A model generated the notes under the pieces. The model was not told where the DNA came from and made no database searches. It saw only the letters and a program-made list of their open reading frames with translations. Positions 57,463 through 64,000 of a stretch of DNA of 64,000 nt are shown here, in pieces. Origin of the DNA: Coprinopsis marcescibilis (taxonomy: Eukaryota > Basidiomycota > Agaricomycetes > Agaricales > Psathyrellaceae); contig ML210187.1 in assembly GCA_004369085.1 (NCBI GenBank), positions 88,812 through 152,811 on the forward strand, given 5' to 3'. Position numbers and translations under genes: made by a program. Numbering within the stretch: the stretch's first letter is position 1; the number at the start of each line of letters is the position of its first letter.

Positions 57463-59769
57463 AGAGGTATGTTGTTTGTTGGGTTGTGATATGAGATGAG
57501 AAGCTGATCCACTGGGTTGTAGGTGTTGATCGTCGTCGTCGATTGCTGTGATAGGCGTCGGTTTGATGCTTCTGTTTTTTTCTTTTGTTGCTTTCGTGAA
57601 TGTGACTATTTAGTACTCGTGTATAGTTATTTTTTCCATTATTCGCGTTGTTGCATCTTTTTTTTTTCTTTGCTCGTCGTTGCATATGCTTTCGGTTCTA
57701 GATCCGTTTTTCTCTCTTTCCTCTCTCTCTCTCTCTCTCGTCTCTTCATCCATTCCATTCAATCAACCAAAAGGCATAACAACACCTCATTATCATTGGC
57801 TCAATTTATTATTACTATTACTATCGTTGTTTCGTCTCTTGACAAGACATTGTTCGACATAGTTCCTCCCCGTACATTACCTTTTTCCTTTCTCCTCGAC
57901 TAGTCATTTTTTCAATCTTGTTCTTACAGGATGCTCGGATTAGGGACAGACATCGGGACATTTCAGGGGCAAAAATCGCGGGCAAGGGCAGCGTTATCGT
58001 ATTTTTTGGGATTAATGCTTCACTACATTGGCTCGAGGTATGTGCATTTCTCTTCTGGTCATGCATTTGGATCTGACTGTCTTGTTCCCCTCCTAGATCC
58101 CTCGGGTCGCTGCTCTTTAATATCGGGTTGGCGTTTTCTGGGGCTACATTCACGCTCGTTCATTCAATCAGTTTCCATTCGGCAATCATCGTTTCAACCA
58201 CACTCGTTCATTCATGGGCTCCAAGGCTTCATCACCACACTCATTCACTCAAGCATTTGTAACAACATCCATTCAACTCAACCGGAGTCACTCGTTCGTT
58301 TCCTGGATTTTTTTCAAACCCATCAGCTATTCTCTGTATCGACCAGCCAACTTCAGCAAACATTCATTCGTGTTTCGATCTGTATCATACACGGCGTCCG
58401 ACCGCCTCACGCACATTCTTTCCTCTCTCGGTCTCTGGAACACTAACTCAACTCAATGCTACTACGCCCACCAACCACAACCCCCAGACGGTTCTGTTTA
58501 ATCGTATTCAAGAGCTTTCTTCGACACTATGCGACGTCATTTGACATTCAAGCATGACCTAATCATTTTTATCGGTTTTAATCGCGGTTTAATGGTGTTA
58601 TTTTTCTTTGTGCTCTTGCCCTGTCCTTTCGGTCCCCTCGCATGGACCCCGCCGCTTCTGAGGGCCTTGCCCGCCCTTCAGATGCCACCAAGCGGCCTCG
58701 CTCTCCCGGCGAGGTCGCCATCCATCCATCCTCACCTACCTACCCCTGGTTCCCCCGATTCGGTCCCTGTCCCAGCCTAGCCTCCTGCATTCAAAAAGTA
58801 ATGGTCGGCGGATGCAAATCGCACCATCCCCCGACGAATTCATCTCATCTTATCGCATTCTCATTTCATTTCATTCCCTCTCACTCGTGCTTGCTCCTGC
58901 TGCTTTGAACCTTTTCAGTGAATATTCAAAATTGTATTTTAGTGGGTTTCTGTGCTTGATCATTCGTATATAGACGTGTCTTTTGTTGTTTCTGTGATAG
59001 AGAATAGAATTCAATTGTTTGTTGATTACCGAGTGTTGAGCTGCGATAATTTTGGTGGATGACACGTATGTGGTCCGTGCGAGTGGTGATGTCGGCCAGG
59101 CGCTCGGGAGCGGGAGTATGGAGTCGGAGGCTGTAATCGTCACTCGTCAACCACAACTTCTTCCAGAGATAATCATCTCCTTTTGTTTATGACACTCTAC
59201 CTGCGACTGTCGTGTTTGCAGAATAGGGCCTGGGCAGACCTGCATGTCGGAGGCGCTTTACCTACGATATTGTGCAAGGCTGGCCGGCCGAGTGCTATCG
59301 CCCCTGACAGTTGTAGTCGGCTCAAGCTTTGCTCGTCACAAAACTGGTCTGGCCCTGGCCGCTGGGGGTTCCAAAGCTTAATTGTTCGGACAGCTTCGAG
59401 GGTTGAACTTGCGCCACTGCTTAGTTTGGAATCGGCTGTGTCAAGTGGTGCGTTCTCGGTTCTGGTTCAAGAGTTGCCTTGAGGCTTGGAATCTTTCAAG
59501 CAGAACGAGTGTATCCGGTTGGTGCTCCTATCCCAAACACTGTCACGGCGTTCCGAGACGCAAGAAACTACGAATTACGAAGGCCGTCGCAAAATTAAAT
59601 GCAGACGGACAGGAACAGATCGGAGCGTCCTAAAGTTAATGTGTTGCATCGTTTGCGGTTATCTGCGGAGAACACAGTCTGTTGGCAACCTGCCTCGACG
59701 CAGGGGACTTCTCCTTGCTAGCCGACACCCACTCTCTCCCTCGTCTCTGCTGCCTCTTTGGCTGCCCCA
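57463..59769. other. Intergenic, T-rich, 2.3 kb
   Basis: Begins with the giant gene's 3' region (T-rich, CT microsatellite at 57,719-57,740). A frame at 57,931-58,020 (MLGLGTDIGTFQG...) is followed by a good donor (GTATGTG) and acceptor (CCTCCTAG), and another begins MDPAASEGLARPSD at 58,642; neither extends into a protein I can defend. The right end is the promoter of the membrane protein. Confidence 0.45.
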
Positions 59770-61220
59770 ATGTCGACGGCAAGCGAAACACTATCCCCAC
59801 CACCATCTCTCACCGATGGCGAGGGATCTGGCACACCTACCCCAACAAGACCCGACACAAGCAGCCATCCAAGTTCTACCGATCCAGAAACGCCAACCCA
59901 GACATGGAACGACAATGCACCGACTATAACCCCGACTGTGGACGGGAACGGTCCAGAATCCCCAAGTAGCAGTCAGGTCCACCATTCGGACAATGGCAAT
60001 ACCGTCTCGATCGACCCTCACTCTCCTGGATCAGCGCCTCCATATACCCCATGGTCACCTACTTATCATCAGGATCCTACCCCAGCACCGGTGCCGCATA
60101 CTCCGATTTTGTCAACCATTAAGACGCCTTCGACGAGTGTCTGGTTTACGCCCATCACGTACGTTCTACTGCCTCGTTTTGAATCATTTTCTGTGCTTCC
60201 AGAGCTGATACAGTACAATCCAGGGTCACAGACCGTAATGGCAGCATACGGTCAACGTCAACACGGTTATCGTCAGTCTTTCAGCCAGGTGCGGTCGTTA
60301 CCGCGCCGCCCATTGCTGAAGAAACCGACGCTGGCGGTACTTCGGCAAACCGCAATGGGTTGGGATTGAACAATATCGCAATCATTGTTGGCGGCACCCT
60401 TGGAGGTATGGTATTGAAACTCTTTGCACGCCATGCTGTCGGCTGATATCGACTGGGCATAGGGTTGATTGCCCTGGGCCTGCTGATTGCGCTGATTATC
60501 TTCATGCGACGGCCCCGTCTGAAAGGGACGAGCAGCAAGCCAGCTATCGACAGAAAGTATGGCGCAGACTTCGGGGCAACCACCGCTGAAAAGCGGACCT
60601 TCCTCTCTGAGCCTCTGACAGACGCTGATATCGGACGTCCCGCACCAGGGACATTCGTATCCACCGCATACTACCCGACGGGCGGGCAGTCACATACACC
60701 GTCCTTGTCGTCACACCCGTCTGTCTATTCGCCTGGGGGGACTAGTGTCGCCGCACCACCTATGCATGTCCTTGGTAATAGCGCACCATTCACAAAGTCA
60801 ACAATGCCTATGTACTCGAGTGGCGTCATGAGTGCAACCAACGCTGTCAATCATTCCCTTGTGGCCAACAATAACATCGCACCGCCCGTTACGCAGACAC
60901 AGCCGTATGTCCCTCCCCAAAATTGGCCATCTGGTGCTGCGTCTCTCCCCCCACCTCCACGCCCTCAACGCTCTGTGCGCGGTCCCCGCCAGTTGGCAGC
61001 AGTTAACAGGACAAGTAGCAACGGATCATCGATGTCTTCGAGAACGACCAACTCGAGGACTACCAACACGGCCCCCTCGGACAGCTACAAACCACCCCTC
61101 CCGCAGACGCAGGAGGTGGTGGAGTCTAGAGAAGAACTCCCGCCTGCGTATGACCGGGTGTTCCACCACCAGAGGGACCTCAGTACTAACTCTAGCACGC
61201 CGCTTTTGCACAGATCTTGA
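59770..61220 (+). CDS. Single-pass membrane protein with Ser/Thr/Pro-rich ectodomain and C-terminal PPAY motif
   Basis: Exons 59770-60158, 60224-60405 and 60463-61220 total exactly 443 codons. Residues 1-175 are Ser/Thr/Pro-rich and likely O-glycosylated. One membrane span follows (NNIAIIVGGTLGG|LIALGLLIALIIFM, about residues 178-205), capped by RRPRLK, which predicts a cytoplasmic C-terminus. The tail is disordered, with a Pro-rich patch (SLPPPPRPQRS) and LPPAYDR at about 416-422; PPxY is the WW-domain ligand used by Rsp5/NEDD4 ubiquitin ligases. No cleavable signal peptide is visible at this ATG, so the span would act as a reverse signal anchor. The layout resembles fungal wall-stress or mucin-like sensors (Mid2/Wsc style) without a cysteine domain. 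Function inferred. Confidence 0.75.
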
Positions 61221-61981
61221 CTCCTATTGTTGTTCCCGCTCATGGACCATTATGCATTTAAGTTTCCTTGACATGTAATTTATATTTGATGGAAGGCCAT
61301 TTATCTACTGCCGGTACTCCCGCTGTCAGCCTCGACTTAGTTCCACCGTCGAGGAGGTCAATTTCGCAGACTTTGCCCCGGGCCCGATGGTCTGCGGCGC
61401 GTAAATGGCCCATGCGTGCGGCTGTTGGTGAACACTGAGCCCGGCGGCGGCAATAAATAAATTTCCAAGCTGTTGACCAGTAACTGCTAACATAGATTTA
61501 GTCTGGATCCTTCTTTGCCTCTCAAATTATATCTAGCTTTCTACCTCGATAACAAACCGAAGGGTTTCACAAAGCGTGTGCCCACAAAGCTGACCACGAA
61601 ATGAAGGTGCGCTGTTGTGTCTGCCTTGTTCATCTAGCCAGACTTACATGACCGGAAATTACAGATTTCTGACCTCTACTAATGGGGTGTCTGCAGTGGG
61701 CTGCAGGGTCTTACATGAATGTTAGGACTCTATTCGCATGAGGTGGTTGTTCCTTCACTTCCAATGTCTCTCCCAACAAAGTCGGCCCTCACGCCGCGAC
61801 AGTCGCGTCCGCTACCTCTCAGTACAGCTGCCAAGGGTCCCGAAACAGTCTTACCTTGCTTTTCAAGTGAACGCTTCCTCTCCTCTCGTGTCCCGCCGAT
61901 CGTTGAGCCTCAGGCCATGTTGAATTCGCGTCCTATTTATGGCGACTCATTCAACAGAGTTAGCACGCGAATCCTTCCAAA
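61221..61981. other. Intergenic, 0.76 kb
   Basis: Contains a 7-base inverted repeat (CCTCGAC at 61330-61336, GTCGAGG at 61348-61354) that could act in the 3' end of the membrane-protein mRNA. The rest is the promoter of the hydrolase. Confidence 0.45.
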
Positions 61982-63243
61982 ATGCCCTCCCTCTCCACCA
62001 AGGCGCTTTTGCTTTATACTCTGGTGCAAACGGTCCATCTGTCGACCGCAAATTGCCCGGGATCTGGCACCGACCCCTATCCTTTCTCTCCTGGTTTTGA
62101 CATCAAGAAGGTCACAGTCTTGGCGCAGACTTTGCCATCCCACTCCTGGGAATACGGAACGACTGCGCAGGCCCTCCTTGAACTCTACAACCCGCAATTC
62201 TCTGTCTTTGGCAACGCATCGCTACCGGTACCGAAGGTATCGAAATCCATCGTCAAATCCCTGGCGTACGCATCGAAAAAGTTCCAGTTTGGGACCGGCA
62301 ACGACGCTTTAGTTCATGGCGGAGGGGCTGCAGCGGATCCTGCAAGTCTTGGAGTATCTGCCGTCCTCCTCGGCCAGACCGAGTCTGTGTACGCCGACAA
62401 AGCTAAAGAGAACATTGATTGGCTTGTTGGAAAATCGAAGCGTTCCTGGAATGATGCCATGTCGCATAGGAAGGATATTGTCGAGCATTGGTTTGTCTAG
62501 TCTTTTCCTTAAGCTACGGCCATTGTTAATCGAACTCTAGGGCCGATTTTGTGTACATGGTACCACCGTTCCTTGCGTACTATGGCGCCGCAAATGACAA
62601 CGAAGGCATCCTGCTCGAAGCGGTCAACCAATGCCGTGGATATCGACAAATCCTTCGAGCGAATACCACTGCTCCGTACAAGGGCACTTGGCACCACATA
62701 ATCGGCCCTCAGAGCGCAGACTTTGGTCTGTGGTCAACCGGGAATGCATGGGCAGCAGCTGGAATGGCTCGCGTTCTGGCCACGGTCCTCAAAGCACCAA
62801 TGGAACTATCATGGCGCGACTCAGCAGCGACAGAACTCAGCTGGTTTATCCGGGAAATCCTTGACGGTGCCATGAATTCGCCTGCGGATAATGGCCTTCT
62901 GCGCAACTATCTCAACGATGTGGAATCTCCGGTTGGGTTTGGAGAGGTCGCAGGAACTTCGTTGTTGGCCGCTGTCGCCTACCGTATGGCCATCCTGAGA
63001 CCGAAAACGTACGGCGATGAATACATTGGATGGGCGGATGGCATTAGGAAGGTGTTGGCGGGAAGTGATACCGACGGCAACCCGTATGTAAGGGAGGATG
63101 GAATCGTTGCACCAACGATCAATCCATTGAATTGGCGGGATCCGGTTCCTCTCACCACAGGCAGCCCAGAGGGACAGGCTTTTGTCGTCCTGATGTACGC
63201 TGCCTGGAGGGATTGTGTCCTTGCAGGAAAGTGCAAACAATGA
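61982..63243 (+). CDS. Secreted GH105-like six-hairpin glycosidase
   Basis: Two exons, 61982-62490 and 62541-63243, total exactly 404 codons. A signal peptide (MPSLSTKALLLYTLVQTVHLSTA) is followed by HSWEYGTTAQALLELYNP, FVHGGG/ALVHGGG, DPASLGVSAVLLGQ, then the family's core SHRKDIVEHW|ADFVYMVPPFLAYYG, WSTGNAWAAAGMARVL, GLLRNYLNDVESPVGFGEVAGTSLLAAVAYRMA and a final GSPEGQAFVVLMYAAWRD. This is the six-hairpin fold of unsaturated rhamnogalacturonyl/glucuronyl hydrolases; the Asp of WADFVYM is in the place of the general acid/base Asp. The likely role is removing unsaturated uronic acid from pectin fragments outside the cell. The gene looks intact. Confidence 0.82.
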
Positions 63244-64000
63244 ATTTGACCGAACCTTTGGTCCACGAACATATCTACTTTTGCTTACCAGTGTTAGACG
63301 GGCTATTTATAGCCCTTACGCACTCGGAAATGATACATTGCCCAGGAATGCCATGCCACTGCCAATTCTTTGATTGGAGATTACTTGAGATGCAAGGTCA
63401 GTCTGACTCAGTCGCTCGCACACCGTTGAAGTGCTCCGCTGATGCGAGATTGCTGAAGCCGCACTCCACGCTCGTTTCAGAAGATGACTCGGACGTATCC
63501 GTAGTTGCGCAGGTCCTTTGTATTGTTTGACACTACTGCCATTTTGCGGTGCGAACCAGACTCGAACATCCGGACATCCAGCACTAATCGAGCCAGGAGC
63601 CTTTCTCAGTGCTGTGCGTCCGTCTCACTTGCAATGAGCTCGTGATGACATTCACGCAAGTTGTTTCAACTTCTTGGACGATGAACCTGAAAATCATATT
63701 TCTCAGAATATGCGCGGGTGCCCCGATGACTATGCTTTTCTCTTCGATGCCTACTAGAGCTGTTCCCGCTTTGCTGGAACCCGTAGCTGCCCCGTAGGAG
63801 TAATGATTATGACCCGATTTAATTGAAACAGTGACGTCCAAGGCTGTATTCTGGGCTGTTTTTTTTTTTTTTTTTTTTTTTTTTTGGACTGCATTTCATT
63901 AGCCGGTGGCTATGTCGAAACGATAGGACCCTAAGTGACTACTTTACTACTGTAGGCCCCGCTAGGGGCCTCTACCCTACTAATATGCTGCAAGTGTATC
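63244..64000. other. Right-edge region with poly-T
   Basis: No supported gene. A 27-base T run (63,859-63,885) is followed by about 115 bases that continue past the window. Confidence 0.5.
63859..63885 (-). repeat. 27-base T run, possible poly(A) end of a minus-strand retroelement
   Basis: The longest homopolymer in the window. Read on the minus strand it would be a poly(A) tail ending an insert that comes from beyond the right edge. The flank ACTGTAGGCCCCGCTAGGGGCCTC includes a hairpin (GGCCCC...GGGGCC). Confidence 0.35.

Noticed and set aside
57931..58446. 171-codon plus frame (MLGLGTDIGTFQG...)
   Set aside because: After about 35 codons a good intron begins, and the rest is T/C-rich sequence coding Ser/His/Phe repeats. 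It may be untranslated sequence.
1..64000. CRISPR arrays, insertion sequences or phage genes
   Set aside because: No spaced direct repeats or prokaryotic gene structure; introns throughout show nuclear fungal DNA.

Overview
The window looks like nuclear DNA of a basidiomycete fungus, most likely an Agaricomycete (mushroom or wood-decay type). Genes are split by many short introns of about 45-75 bases with GT-AG (sometimes GC-AG) borders. Typical content includes an AA9 lytic polysaccharide monooxygenase with a CBM1, tandem P450s, fungal DUF1275 proteins and the tail of an agaricomycete 2OG-oxygenase-like family. I saw no bacterial operon structure, CRISPR array, rRNA or convincing tRNA. Exon borders were read by eye from splice signals and family conservation.

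Layout. 0-13 kb holds an XPA-like protein, a DUF1275 membrane protein, a Dcr2-like metallophosphatase, the AA9 LPMO, a short 2OG-family-like protein and a stand-alone NAD-dependent reductase domain that looks like the surviving 3' end of an NRPS-like gene. 14.4-28.2 kb is a tandem segmental duplication: NSUN2/Trm4 tRNA methyltransferase, P450-a, broken P450-b | broken NSUN2, P450-a', P450-b'. The chimeric junction is readable near 20,750. The second copy carries two insertions with terminal inverted repeats and short target duplications; the first copy preserves both empty sites. 28-33 kb contains a shortened XPA-like paralogue and a second DUF1275 gene. 34.2-41.3 kb is a divergent housekeeping pair, MTO1 and MSH2, sharing a 217-base promoter with two ACGCGT boxes. 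41.3-51.7 kb is a ten-kilobase stretch with no gene I can support. 51.7-57.5 kb is one uninterrupted frame for a 1,926-residue disordered protein. 59.8-63.2 kb holds a single-pass membrane protein with a PPAY motif and a secreted GH105-like hydrolase. A 27-base T run lies near the right edge.

How the genes relate. There is no single pathway. MSH2 (mismatch repair), MTO1 (mitochondrial tRNA wobble modification) and NSUN2 (tRNA m5C) are housekeeping. The LPMO and GH105-like enzyme belong to plant-polysaccharide breakdown. The P450s and the reductase fragment belong to secondary or xenobiotic metabolism and look like birth-and-death remains rather than a complete cluster. I did not find a clear new multi-gene system. 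The best leads are the LPMO's altered copper-site neighbourhood (Phe where the axial Tyr is expected, Arg-Pro before the brace His), the readable duplication with two datable small transposons, and the giant intronless disordered protein beside a gene desert.
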